Source of the DNA: Bacilli bacterium
GTDB lineage: Bacteria; Bacillota_I; Bacilli_A; RF39; UBA660
Length of the DNA stretch: 64,000 bases
Direction: 5' to 3'
NCBI GenBank assembly: GCA_017511805.1
Contig: JAFWJA010000021.1
Span: 129,956 to 193,955 of the forward strand
Shown: piece by piece, positions 8,008-16,123 of the stretch
How the letters are laid out: every line of letters begins with the position of its first letter
Numbering within the stretch: position 1 is the stretch's first letter
Notes under the pieces: generated by a model
Told to the model about the DNA's origin: nothing
What the model saw: only the letters and a program-made list of their open reading frames with translations
The model's database searches: none
Translations under genes and position numbers: made by a program

Positions 8008-8547
8008 ATGGAATTAAAAGGAAGTAAAACTGAAGAAAACTTAATGAAAGCATTTGCTGGTGAATCACAAGCTAGAAATAAATATACTTATTTCGCTAGT
8101 AAAGCTAAAAAGGATGGTTATGAACAAATAGCAGCTATATTTGAAGAAACTGCTAATAACGAAAAAGAACATGCTAAGATGTGGTATAAGGAATTACATG
8201 GTGGTGCTATTCCAGATACAGTAGCTAACTTAAATGAAGCAGCAGATGGTGAAAACTATGAATGGACTGACATGTATGAAGAATTTGCTAAGACAGCTGA
8301 AGAAGAAGGATTTAAAGCATTAGCGTTTAAATTTAGAGCGGTTGGTGCTATTGAAAAACATCATGAAGAAAGATTTAGAAAACTATTAAAGAATATTGAA
8401 GATAAAGTAGTATTCTCTAAAGATGAAGACTGCATTTGGATATGTAGAAATTGTGGACATGTTGTAGTAGGTAAATTTGCACCTGAAGTATGTCCTGTTT
8501 GTAATCATCCACAATCATATTTTGAATTAAAGAGCGAAAACTATTAA
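8008..8547 (+). CDS. rbr: Rubrerythrin
   Basis: 179 residues. A ferritin-like di-iron helical bundle (about 1-135) has the ligand motifs [17 protein letters not shown] and [13 protein letters not shown]. It is followed by a rubredoxin domain with two CxxC pairs, CRNCGHV and CPVCNHP (about 148-170). Rubrerythrin reduces hydrogen peroxide using electrons from rubredoxin or NADH oxidoreductases in anaerobes. Full family length and domain order. The strong promoter and AGGAGGT suggest high expression. It marks a low-oxygen lifestyle. Confidence 0.97.
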   Translation: MELKGSKTEENLMKAFAGESQARNKYTYFASKAKKDGYEQIAAIFEETANNEKEHAKMWYKELHGGAIPDTVANLNEAADGENYEWTDMYEEFAKTAEEEGFKALAFKFRAVGAIEKHHEERFRKLLKNIEDKVVFSKDEDCIWICRNCGHVVVGKFAPEVCPVCNHPQSYFELKSENY

Positions 8548-8568
8548 TAAATAGGGGAGGTTTGGAAT

Positions 8569-9063
8569 ATGAAATATGATGTATTTACTGAAATATCAGT
8601 TAAATTAGAAAAACTAGGTGAAGACAAACATTATTTTGATGATATTAAAAAGTTAAAATTCTTATTCAACGATATACATTTTTATCATGGATCAGTTGCT
8701 ATTCATAATGAAGATACTGATTTAAAAGCAGTTGCTTATACAAGAGATGATTGCTCTGTAGTAATAAAGAAAAAATCAATTACATTTATAACATCAACAG
8801 GAGTATATAATTGTAAGGTTGATGATGATAAACATGTTAGTGTTAAATATTATGATAAAGAATCAATTGATGAATTAAGTGATCTAAATCCAAAAACTGA
8901 ATATGATACTAGATCATTTGAAGAACTAGGTATTAAACCTGATTTAAAAGAAAGAATTAAGAATAAAAAGTTTAAAAAGAAAGATATTGAAGCTGAAGTC
9001 ACTATAGAGAACTTAGTTCAAGAAAAAATACAAAAGAAAAATAAGAAGTTATCATTAAAGTAA
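8569..9063 (+). CDS. Unknown soluble protein downstream of rubrerythrin
   Basis: 164 residues, no signal peptide or membrane segment; family not recognised. The first 110 residues look like mixed alpha/beta (FNDIHFYHGSVAIHNEDTDLK, VVIKKKSITFITSTGVYNC). The last 40 are lysine/glutamate-rich and helical. It lies 21 bases after rbr with its own Shine-Dalgarno GGGGAGG and no promoter or terminator between, so it is probably co-transcribed with rubrerythrin. Confidence 0.75.
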   Translation: MKYDVFTEISVKLEKLGEDKHYFDDIKKLKFLFNDIHFYHGSVAIHNEDTDLKAVAYTRDDCSVVIKKKSITFITSTGVYNCKVDDDKHVSVKYYDKESIDELSDLNPKTEYDTRSFEELGIKPDLKERIKNKKFKKKDIEAEVTIENLVQEKIQKKNKKLSLK

Positions 9064-9095
9064 AATAAGAACTAAAAATTTAGTTCTTTTTTATT
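9064..9095 (+). terminator. Terminator of the rubrerythrin operon
   Basis: AAGAACTAA and TTAGTTCTT around a short A-rich loop (9067-9088), followed by TTTT-A-TTTT. Confidence 0.8.
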
Positions 9096-9101
9096 TTCCT
9101 C

Positions 9102-9130
9102 TTGAATATTTTTTTTAATAGTGGTATATT
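9102..9130 (+). promoter_or_regulatory. Near-consensus promoter of a 63-residue protein
   Basis: TTGAAT (9102-9107), 17-base spacer, extended -10 TG-G-TATATT (TATATT at 9125-9130). Confidence 0.7.
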
Positions 9131-9162
9131 GAGAAGGCACCAAAAAAAAGGAGGTCATAATT

Positions 9163-9354
9163 ATGAGTCAAAAATTTGATGATGTAGTTAATGATATAAT
9201 AGGTATGTTAAATACTAAAACTTATAATGATAAAGAAAAGGAATTAATAAAAACTAATATAATGTTAAATCTATTTCAAATGACAAGATCTGAGGAAACA
9301 TTTGAGAAAGGAATACAAGTTTTAAAACTAAGTAATAAAGAAAAAATGAATTAA
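9163..9354 (+). CDS. Small unknown helical protein
   Basis: 63 residues; not recognised. Predicted all-helical and soluble (FDDVVNDIIGMLN, EKELIKTNIMLNLFQMT). Expression signals are strong: a well-spaced promoter, the near-perfect Shine-Dalgarno AAGGAGGT nine bases before the ATG, and a hairpin terminator right after the stop. It is therefore a real, probably well-expressed, single-gene unit between rbr and htpG. Confidence 0.75.
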   Translation: MSQKFDDVVNDIIGMLNTKTYNDKEKELIKTNIMLNLFQMTRSEETFEKGIQVLKLSNKEKMN

Positions 9355-9377
9355 AAGTGTAAACTTTTATTTTTTTA
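9352..9377 (+). terminator. Terminator of the 63-residue gene
   Basis: AAAAGT (9353-9358), loop GTAA, ACTTTT (9363-9368), then A and eight T. Confidence 0.75.
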
Positions 9378-9385
9378 TCCTTAAA

Positions 9386-9412
9386 TTAGCACTCCCTATT
9401 GACAAGTGCTAA
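9386..9412 (+). promoter_or_regulatory. CIRCE operator (HrcA binding site)
   Basis: TTAGCACTC (9386-9394), nine bases, then AAGTGCTAA (9404-9412). This is one mismatch from the CIRCE consensus TTAGCACTC-N9-GAGTGCTAA. The spacer contains the -35 of the htpG promoter, so bound HrcA would block RNA polymerase. Confidence 0.95.
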
Positions 9413-9426
9413 AAAATGAGTATAAT
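9399..9426 (+). promoter_or_regulatory. Heat-shock promoter of htpG
   Basis: TTGACA (9399-9404), 16-base spacer, TATAAT (9421-9426). The -35 lies inside the CIRCE element. Confidence 0.85.
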
Positions 9427-9449
9427 TAAAATTGTGAAAGGTGATGAGG

Positions 9450-11267
9450 ATGAAAAAGAAACAATTTAAGAGTGAATCAAAGAGATTACTAGATTTAATG
9501 ATTAATTCTATTTATACTAATAAAGATATTTTTTTAAGAGAATTAATTAGTAATGCAAGTGATGCGATTGATAAACTATATTATGAATCACTTACAAATA
9601 AAGATATTAAAGTAAATAAAAAAGATCTAGCTATCAATATCTCAGTTAATAATGATAATAAAGCGTTAATAATTGAAGATAATGGTATAGGTATGAATGA
9701 AGAAGAGTTAGAAAATAACTTAGGTACAATAGCAAAATCTGGTACACTAGCCTTTAAAGAAATGATGGATAAGAAAAAGAATATTGATATTATTGGTCAA
9801 TTTGGTGTAGGTTTTTATTCAGCATTTATGGTTAGTAAAAAGATAGTTGTTGAATCAAAAAGTATTCATTCAGATAAAGCATATGAATGGTCTAGTGAAG
9901 GTGCGGATGGATATTCTATTAGTGAATCTGATAGAAAAGAAAATGGTACTAAGATCACTTTATATTTAAAAGATGATACAGAAGATATAGCTTATAGTGA
10001 TTATATATCTGATTACAAAATTAAAAGCCTAGTTACTAAGTATTCAGATTATATTAGATATCCAATTATATATAATAAGGAAACACTTAATTCGATGGTT
10101 CCATTATGGAAGAAAGATAAAAAGAATATAACAGATACTGATTATAATAATTTCTACTCAGATAGATATTATGATTATGAAGCACCAATAAAGGTAATTC
10201 ATACATCAGTAGAGGGTATGTGTTCATATAAAGCACTATTATTTATACCTAGTCATACTCCAATGGATTATTATACAAAGGAATATGAAAAGGGACTTAG
10301 TTTATATTCAAATGGTGTTCTTATAATGGACTCTTGTAAAGAGTTACTTCCAGATTATTTAGCTTTTGTTAAAGGTGTTGTAGATACAGAAGATGTATCA
10401 CTTAATATAAGTAGAGAAATGCTTCAACAAACTAAGTCTATTGAGTTAATATCTAAGAACATAGATTCTAAAGTTAGAAAAGAATTAGAAGATATGCTTA
10501 AAAATGATAGAGAAAACTATAAGAAGTTCTTCGAAGCATTTGGACCTCAATTAAAATTTGGTATATATAATAACTTTGGTATGGATAAAGATAAGTTAAA
10601 AGATTTAATTATTTTCTATTCATCTAAAAAGAAAGATTATATAACATTAAAAGAATATGTTGATAATATGAAAGAGGGTCAAGATTCAATCTATTATGCA
10701 TCAGGAGAATCAATTGATAAGATTGATAATATGCCTCAAATAGAACAAGTTAAAGATAAAGATTATGAAGTATTATATTTAACTGATTATATAGATGAAT
10801 TTGCTATTACTGCTTTATCTGAATATGAAGGTAAGAAATTTAGTAATGTTAAAGAAGAAAAACTTGATTTAGATGAAGAAGCAAAAGAAAAAACTAAGAA
10901 GTTAAATGAAGATAATAAAGATTTATTAGGTCTAATGAAAGATAGTATTAAAGTTACTGAAGTTAGATTTACTAATAAATTAAAAAATCACCCAGTATGT
11001 TTAACTACTAAAGGTGAAGTATCACTTGATATGGAGAAAGTAATTAACGCTATGCCGACAGATCAAAAGGTTAAGGCAGAAGAAGTATTAGAAATTAATG
11101 AAAATCATCCAATAAAGGATAAATTACTTGATTTATATCAAAATAATAAAGAAGAGCTAGAAAAGTATACTAAGATACTTTATTCTGAAGCTCGTTTAAT
11201 TGAAGGATTACAAATAGATAATCCTACTGAAATAAGCAATTTAATATGTGACATTATATCTAAGTAA
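9450..11267 (+). CDS. htpG: Chaperone HtpG (bacterial Hsp90)
   Basis: 605 residues, full family length. The GHKL ATP-binding fold is clear: LISNASDAIDKL (motif with the catalytic Glu and metal Asn), IEDNGIGM, and GQFGVGFYSAFMV. The middle domain carries the conserved NISREMLQQ catalytic-loop arginine. It is an ATP-driven dimeric chaperone in the cytosol. Transcription is from a CIRCE-overlapped promoter. The start is set at 9450, eight bases after AAAGG; an in-frame GTG at 9441 and an ATG at 9444 lie inside the Shine-Dalgarno. The hsp20 gene follows with 17 bases between stop and start. Confidence 0.97.
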   Translation: MKKKQFKSESKRLLDLMINSIYTNKDIFLRELISNASDAIDKLYYESLTNKDIKVNKKDLAINISVNNDNKALIIEDNGIGMNEEELENNLGTIAKSGTLAFKEMMDKKKNIDIIGQFGVGFYSAFMVSKKIVVESKSIHSDKAYEWSSEGADGYSISESDRKENGTKITLYLKDDTEDIAYSDYISDYKIKSLVTKYSDYIRYPIIYNKETLNSMVPLWKKDKKNITDTDYNNFYSDRYYDYEAPIKVIHTSVEGMCSYKALLFIPSHTPMDYYTKEYEKGLSLYSNGVLIMDSCKELLPDYLAFVKGVVDTEDVSLNISREMLQQTKSIELISKNIDSKVRKELEDMLKNDRENYKKFFEAFGPQLKFGIYNNFGMDKDKLKDLIIFYSSKKKDYITLKEYVDNMKEGQDSIYYASGESIDKIDNMPQIEQVKDKDYEVLYLTDYIDEFAITALSEYEGKKFSNVKEEKLDLDEEAKEKTKKLNEDNKDLLGLMKDSIKVTEVRFTNKLKNHPVCLTTKGEVSLDMEKVINAMPTDQKVKAEEVLEINENHPIKDKLLDLYQNNKEELEKYTKILYSEARLIEGLQIDNPTEISNLICDIISK

Positions 11268-11284
11268 TGAAAGGAGAGATGTTT

Positions 11285-11677
11285 ATGTTACTACCAGATA
11301 GAATATTTGATGATATGTTTGATTTAGGAGAAGTTAGAGGACCAAAGGAAAGAATGGATTGTGATATCTATGAAAAGGATGGAAAATACTTTGTAGAAGC
11401 TTCTATCGCAGGATTTAATAAAGATGAAATTAAAGTAGAAGCAGAAGATGGAAGTATTATTATCTCAGCTGAAAAGAATGAAGATTCTAAAGAAGAAAAT
11501 AAAGATAAAAAATATCTTAGAAGAGAAAGACATTTCCATAGTAAAGTTCAAAGAGCTTTCTATCTAGGAGATATCGATGAAGATTCTATTAAAGCTTCAT
11601 TTGATAATGGTGTTCTTACAGTTGAAGTTCCTAAAAAGAAAATTGAATCAAATAAAAAATTAATTGATATAGAATAG
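11285..11677 (+). CDS. Small heat-shock protein, Hsp20/alpha-crystallin family
   Basis: 130 residues with an alpha-crystallin domain (about 28-115) ending in the signature GVLTVEVPKK; FVEASIAGFNKDEIKVEAEDG is the typical N-terminal strand pair. It is an ATP-independent holdase that passes clients to other chaperones. It lies in the htpG transcript and so under CIRCE control. The chosen start (MLLPDRIF) is eight bases from GGAG; ATGs at 11267 and 11279 overlap the htpG stop or the Shine-Dalgarno. Confidence 0.95.
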   Translation: MLLPDRIFDDMFDLGEVRGPKERMDCDIYEKDGKYFVEASIAGFNKDEIKVEAEDGSIIISAEKNEDSKEENKDKKYLRRERHFHSKVQRAFYLGDIDEDSIKASFDNGVLTVEVPKKKIESNKKLIDIE

Positions 11678-11697
11678 GTTATACCTATTCTTTTTTT
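11671..11697 (+). terminator. Terminator of the htpG-hsp20 operon
   Basis: AGAATAGGT (11671-11679), loop TAT, ACCTATTCT (11683-11691), T-run. The stop codon TAG is inside the stem. Confidence 0.9.
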
Positions 11698-11698
11698 A

Positions 11699-11707
11699 TG
11701 ATATAAT
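11699..11707 (+). promoter_or_regulatory. Extended -10 promoter of the preA-like gene
   Basis: TG-A-TATAAT beginning two bases after the T-run of the preceding terminator. The start codon is at 11728. Confidence 0.7.
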
Positions 11708-11727
11708 TAAAGTAGAAGAGGTAATAT

Positions 11728-13224
11728 ATGAATGAAGAAAAACTAAAGATAATAAAAGAGGAATTAGATTATAATATGGAGGTTCATAAATGTTTATTAT
11801 GTCATAATGCAACATGTAATAAGGCATATAAGAATATTGATCCAGAAAGAATTATACGAGCAATAAAATTAGATAATGAAAAAGGTGCGCGTTCTTTAAT
11901 AGATAATGATTGTTTTGAAAAAGAAGAAAGTGATATTTGTCCCTTAAATATAGATATAGATTTTATATTAAAGAAACTTTTAGAAAAAGAAGAAGTAAAA
12001 GATTTAGATGTTGATATAAGTACTGATATATGTGGAGTAAAATTAGAAAATCCGTTTATATTATCTTCATCTATTGTAGGTAGTACTTATGATCAAATAA
12101 AAAGAGCGTTTGATCAAGGGTGGGCTGGCGTATCAGTTAAAACAATTAGTATGATGAATATAGAAGAATCTTCTCCTAGATTATCTGCATTAAAAGACTA
12201 TGATGAATCATTTATAGGTTTTAAAAATATAGAACAATTATCTGAATATACAGTTGAAGAAAATATGAAGATGATTAAAAGATTAAAAGAAGAATATCCT
12301 TCTAAAGTTATAATCGCATCAATTATGGGAAGAGACATAGAAGAATGGGGTTATTTAGCAAAAGAAGTAACTAAAGCTGGAGCAGATTTAATAGAACTTA
12401 ATTTCTCTTGTCCAAATATGAAACATAAGGGAACAGGTTCTGCGATAGGTCAAACACCAATCTTAGTAGAAAAATTTACTAAAGCAGTAAAAGATAATAC
12501 TAATTTACCAGTAATTGCTAAAATGACACCAAATATTACAGATATGTGTATTCCAGCTATATCAGCAAAACAAGGTGGAGCAGATGGTATATCTGCGATT
12601 AATACTATTAAAAGTATTACTGGTATAAATAATTTAGTACCAGAACCAGATGTTAATGGAAAATCATCTTTAGGAGGATATTCAGGAAAAGCTGTTAAAC
12701 CAATTGCTTTAAGATTTATTGGTGAAATGGCTAATAATCCTGAATTAAATGATATATCTTTAAGTGGAATAGGTGGAATATATACATGGAAAGACGCAGT
12801 TGAATTTATGCTTCTTGGTTGTTCATCAGTTCAGTTAACAACAGCGGTACTTGAATATGGTTATAGAGTAGTAGATGATCTAATACTAGGTCTTAAAATA
12901 TATATGAAAGATAATAATTATAAAAAAGTAAGTGACTTTGTTGGATTATCAAAATCTAATTTAATTAATAATGATTTACTTGATAAAGATACTATTGAAT
13001 TCCCAAGATTTAATTATGATAAATGTATTGGGTGTGGAAGATGCTATATATCATGCATGGATGGTGGTCATAACGCAATTAAATTTGATGATAATAGAAG
13101 ACCTATACTTGATCCAGCTAAGTGTGTAGGATGCCATTTATGTAAATTAGTATGTCCTATAAAAGCAATAAGTAAATCATCAAATAGAGTAAAGAAACAA
13201 GATGGTAAAAAAATATTAGAATAA
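11728..13224 (+). CDS. preA: PreA-like dihydropyrimidine/dihydroorotate dehydrogenase with ferredoxin domain
   Basis: 498 residues in three parts. Residues 1-80 hold a cysteine-rich helical module (CLLCHNATC at 22-30, then Cys near 62 and 71) like the N-terminal iron-sulfur region of PreT and eukaryotic DPD. Residues about 90-405 are a DHODH-type FMN barrel with the catalytic-cysteine segment LNFSCPNM (about 225). Residues about 430-480 carry two 4Fe-4S motifs, CIGCGRC..C and CVGCHLC..CP. PreA reduces uracil/thymine or dihydropyrimidines with NAD(P)H in complex with PreT. No preT gene is adjacent, and the extra N-terminal module is unusual for PreA (about 410 residues in E. coli), so the electron partner is open. 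Confidence 0.82.
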   Translation: MNEEKLKIIKEELDYNMEVHKCLLCHNATCNKAYKNIDPERIIRAIKLDNEKGARSLIDNDCFEKEESDICPLNIDIDFILKKLLEKEEVKDLDVDISTDICGVKLENPFILSSSIVGSTYDQIKRAFDQGWAGVSVKTISMMNIEESSPRLSALKDYDESFIGFKNIEQLSEYTVEENMKMIKRLKEEYPSKVIIASIMGRDIEEWGYLAKEVTKAGADLIELNFSCPNMKHKGTGSAIGQTPILVEKFTKAVKDNTNLPVIAKMTPNITDMCIPAISAKQGGADGISAINTIKSITGINNLVPEPDVNGKSSLGGYSGKAVKPIALRFIGEMANNPELNDISLSGIGGIYTWKDAVEFMLLGCSSVQLTTAVLEYGYRVVDDLILGLKIYMKDNNYKKVSDFVGLSKSNLINNDLLDKDTIEFPRFNYDKCIGCGRCYISCMDGGHNAIKFDDNRRPILDPAKCVGCHLCKLVCPIKAISKSSNRVKKQDGKKILE

Positions 13225-13244
13225 CTATTATGTTATTCTTTTTT
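13218..13244 (+). terminator. Terminator of the preA-like gene
   Basis: AGAATAAC (13218-13225), loop of 6, GTTATTCT (13232-13239), T-run. The stop codon is inside the stem. Confidence 0.85.
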
Positions 13245-13245
13245 A

Positions 13246-13254
13246 TGATATAAT
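13246..13254 (+). promoter_or_regulatory. Extended -10 promoter of a small membrane protein gene
   Basis: TG-A-TATAAT, two bases after the T-run of the previous terminator. AAGGAGAT follows within 10 bases. Confidence 0.7.
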
Positions 13255-13274
13255 TATATTAAGGAGATATGAAT

Positions 13275-13499
13275 ATGAGATTTGAAAAAGGTAGTGTTAA
13301 ACACTTAATAATATCTATTGTTTTAACTATTATTTTTGGTTTTATTATTTTTCCACTATTAGATTGGTTATTAGCGTTATTCTCTAAGAATGCATTTCAA
13401 TATAGTGTTAAAGAACATATAATATCACCATTAATAATTTGTCCACCAGTAGCGATTGTGTGTTGGTTATTTGATAGAAGAAAAGCAAAAAAGAAATAG
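13275..13499 (+). CDS. Small two-helix membrane protein, unknown
   Basis: 74 residues. Helix 1 is about 9-31 (HLIISIVLTIIFGFIIFPLL), helix 2 about 47-64 (IISPLIICPPVAIVCWLF), and the tail DRRKAKKK is positively charged, so both ends are probably inside. Family not recognised. The start at 13275 is nine bases from GGAG; an ATG at 13269 would be too close. Own promoter and terminator. Confidence 0.7.
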   Translation: MRFEKGSVKHLIISIVLTIIFGFIIFPLLDWLLALFSKNAFQYSVKEHIISPLIICPPVAIVCWLFDRRKAKKK

Positions 13500-13520
13500 A
13501 AGAGTAATCTTCTTTTTTTT
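13496..13520 (+). terminator. Terminator of the small membrane protein gene
   Basis: AGAAGA (13498-13503), loop GTAA, TCTTCT (13508-13513), then eight T. Confidence 0.8.
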
Positions 13521-13545
13521 GTACATACTATTACTGGAGGCAAAT

Positions 13546-13983
13546 ATGAATGATAAAATAGAAATATATAAACATATATATCAAGATAGCGAAATGTGTA
13601 TTAGTTCTATTGAAGAATTAAAGAAGGATTTAAAAGATAAAGATAATAAGATCAAGGGTACACTAGATGAAATAATAAAAGGATTTATAAAATATAAAAA
13701 AGAGTCTAAAAAAATATTAAATAAGATGAATAGTGCTCCAGAAAAAGAAGGTATGTTTGCAAAAATGATGGCAAACATGGGAATAAAAAAGGAAGTGAGT
13801 TCTGATAATAGTGATTCACATATTGCTGAAGTAATGATTCAAGGTATATCTATGGGAAGTATAAATATGGAAAAGAAAATAGATAATTATGAAGATAAAT
13901 TAGATCATGGTGATTTGAAATATGCAAAAAAGTTTTTAGATTATGAAAAAGACTGTATAGAAAAACTAAAAGAGTATTTATAA
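13546..13983 (+). CDS. Unknown all-helical protein
   Basis: 145 residues; not recognised. Predicted as four helices: 1-25, 25-62 (strongly Lys/Glu coiled coil), 85-112 (AEVMIQGISMGSINMEKKI) and 115-145. The length and pattern recall ferritin-like four-helix proteins, but the carboxylate/histidine metal motifs are not evident, so this is only a shape analogy. The start at 13546 is five bases after CTGGAGG. The longer reading begins inside the previous gene and is unlikely. Confidence 0.7.
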   Translation: MNDKIEIYKHIYQDSEMCISSIEELKKDLKDKDNKIKGTLDEIIKGFIKYKKESKKILNKMNSAPEKEGMFAKMMANMGIKKEVSSDNSDSHIAEVMIQGISMGSINMEKKIDNYEDKLDHGDLKYAKKFLDYEKDCIEKLKEYL

Positions 13984-13996
13984 AACTCTTTTTTTA
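13968..13996 (+). terminator. Terminator of the helical protein gene
   Basis: AAAGAGT (13969-13975), 9-base loop, ACTCTTT (13985-13991), T-run. TATAAT at 14000-14005 follows as the likely -10 for pyk. Confidence 0.8.
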
Positions 13997-14022
13997 TTGT
14001 ATAATTAATATAGGTGAAGTGT

Positions 14023-15435
14023 ATGAAAAAAACTAAAATAATATGTAGTATAGGTCCTTCAAGCCAAGATCCTAATGTTATGGAGGAAATGGTTAATGTA
14101 GGAATGAATGTTGCTAGAATAAATTTTTCTCATGCAACAGTTGAAGGAAGTTTAGAAATAATTAATTCAGTTAAAGCAGTTAGACATAGAACAGGTAAGA
14201 ATATTGGATTATTATTTGATACAAAAGGACCTGAATTTAGAAATGATGATGTAATAGAAGGCGGAATAGAACTAGAAAATGGAAACACCATAAGAGTTGT
14301 CAAAGAACATATTCTAGGAAATAAAGAAAAATTCTCAGTAAATCACCCAGAAGCACTAGATTCTATTAAAATTGGGGACAAAATCTTACTAGAAAATGGT
14401 CTAATGGAGATAGAAGTAATTTCTAAAGAAGTAGATGGAGTTACTTGTAAAATTATTTCTGGTGGAAATCTAGGAAGTAAGAAAAGTTTAAATGTTCCAG
14501 GAGTACATTTAAATGTACCTTTTATGAGTGATAAAGATAGAGAAGATATAATATTTGCTTGTCAAAATGATGGAGATTTCTTAGCAGCTTCATTTGTGTC
14601 ATGCGCAGATGATGTTAGAGAGATAAGAAAAATAATTGAAGAACAAGGTTCTGAGATGAAAATTATATCTAAAATAGAAAATACAATGGCTATTAAAAAT
14701 ATAGAAGAAATAATAAGTGAATCAGATGGAATAATGGTTGCTAGAGGAGATTTAGGTGTTGAAGCATCTATGGAAGATTTACCTCATTACCAAAAAGATA
14801 TAATTAGAAGATGTAGGGAACATTCTAAATTTGTTATAGTAGCAACAGAAATGCTTGAGTCTATGAAAGAAAACTTAAGACCAACAAGAGCCGAAGTATC
14901 AGATGTTGCTAATGCAATGTTAGATGGAGCAGATGCTGTTATGTTATCAGGAGAAACTACTGTTGGTAAACATCCAGTTGAAGTAGTTAGAGTAATGGCC
15001 GATATTTGTGAAAAACAAGAAAAATATGCAGTATTTGATAGAAATTACCATTTTGAAAGAAAGAATAATATAGTAGAAACAGTTGCTACATCAGCAGTTC
15101 TTGCAGCAGATGATTTAGATGCTAAATTGATTGTTACTGGTACATTATCTGGTTATACAGCCAGAAAACTAAGTAATATGAAGCCAGAATGCATAATATT
15201 TGCTACTTGTCATAAAGAAAAAGTAGCAAGAATGCTTAGTTTAAACTATGGTGTTGAAACAGAAGTAATAGATTTTTATAGATCAACAGATGATATGATT
15301 GATAATTCTATTAGAATAGCTAAATCCAAATTTGATTTAAAACCAGATGATTTAGTAGTAGTAACAGGAGGCTTTACTGAAAACATGTTTGAGGAACATA
15401 CAACAAACTTAATGAAAATAGTAAGAATAAAATAG
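14023..15435 (+). CDS. pyk: Pyruvate kinase
   Basis: 470 residues. It converts phosphoenolpyruvate and ADP to pyruvate and ATP, the last step of glycolysis. Signatures: KIICSIGPSS at the N-terminus, RINFSHA, DTKGPEFR, and the active-site stretch IISKIENTMAI..IMVARGDLGVE with the catalytic lysine and metal-binding Glu/Asp. ATEMLESM follows, then the C-terminal allosteric domain (about 335-470). No extra PEP-utiliser-like domain as in Bacillus Pyk. The start at 14023 follows AGGTGA; a GTG at 14014 overlaps the Shine-Dalgarno. It is probably co-transcribed with the gene 8 bases downstream. Confidence 0.97.
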   Translation: MKKTKIICSIGPSSQDPNVMEEMVNVGMNVARINFSHATVEGSLEIINSVKAVRHRTGKNIGLLFDTKGPEFRNDDVIEGGIELENGNTIRVVKEHILGNKEKFSVNHPEALDSIKIGDKILLENGLMEIEVISKEVDGVTCKIISGGNLGSKKSLNVPGVHLNVPFMSDKDREDIIFACQNDGDFLAASFVSCADDVREIRKIIEEQGSEMKIISKIENTMAIKNIEEIISESDGIMVARGDLGVEASMEDLPHYQKDIIRRCREHSKFVIVATEMLESMKENLRPTRAEVSDVANAMLDGADAVMLSGETTVGKHPVEVVRVMADICEKQEKYAVFDRNYHFERKNNIVETVATSAVLAADDLDAKLIVTGTLSGYTARKLSNMKPECIIFATCHKEKVARMLSLNYGVETEVIDFYRSTDDMIDNSIRIAKSKFDLKPDDLVVVTGGFTENMFEEHTTNLMKIVRIK

Positions 15436-15443
15436 GAGGATTT

Positions 15444-16109
15444 ATGAAGGTTAGAGATAAGGAGTATTCATTAATTGAAGAATATAAAAAATCTATAGTT
15501 GATGATAATATATCATTTACAAACGATTATGAAACTATTAGTTATACTGTTTCTAATACTATAGCAAATGAGATAGATGAATTATCACATTCACATAAAC
15601 TTAATTCATTATCAGTTGGTGATCTTACTAGTATAATTAATAAGTACTTGATAACTGAACCAATTAAAGAAGGTGAAGAAAGGATTAAACCTTTAGAAGA
15701 GTACTATATTAAAGAATTAAAAGATTTTACTAGACACCAAATAAAGACAATTAATAATAATATATATGTAGATGAAGTACATATAGAGGGTATAGTTTTA
15801 GGACTTGTTGATGAAATGAAAGATGGTAGTCCTATAAGTACAGATGATTTAAAATCATTAATAGCGGATATTACATTTAAAGTAATTGAATCGTTATATA
15901 GACTTAATCCAGGTGATAACTCATATGGAACAGTTTCTAGAGATGTAGAATTACAAGCATCAAATATAATTGAAAAAAATGTAGTTGCTCTTAAAGAATC
16001 ATCAGATTCATTATTCTTTGAAGAGGCATTATCTATGAAGAATAAAACTAGACAATTTAAAGAGATGGCATTAGAAGAAATACAAATGCCTAAAAGACGT
16101 TATGCTTAA
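15444..16109 (+). CDS. Unknown soluble helical protein in the pyk transcript
   Basis: 221 residues, no signal or membrane segment; family not recognised. Mostly helical, acidic in the first two thirds and ending in a basic QMPKRRYA. It begins 8 bases after pyk with AGGAGG six bases before the ATG, and no terminator intervenes, so it is co-transcribed with pyk. The next gene follows after 14 bases with AAGGAG, suggesting a three-gene unit. Confidence 0.72.
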   Translation: MKVRDKEYSLIEEYKKSIVDDNISFTNDYETISYTVSNTIANEIDELSHSHKLNSLSVGDLTSIINKYLITEPIKEGEERIKPLEEYYIKELKDFTRHQIKTINNNIYVDEVHIEGIVLGLVDEMKDGSPISTDDLKSLIADITFKVIESLYRLNPGDNSYGTVSRDVELQASNIIEKNVVALKESSDSLFFEEALSMKNKTRQFKEMALEEIQMPKRRYA

Positions 16110-16123
16110 AAAGGAGTATTTGT

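Noticed and set aside
9441..9449. GTG 9441 or ATG 9444 as the htpG start
   Set aside because: Both lie in the Shine-Dalgarno region AAAGGTGATGAGG. ATG 9450 has normal spacing.
13456..13545. N-terminal extension of the helical protein gene from 13456
   Set aside because: It begins inside the preceding gene, passes through its terminator and encodes an unrelated hydrophobic stretch. A good Shine-Dalgarno lies just before 13546.
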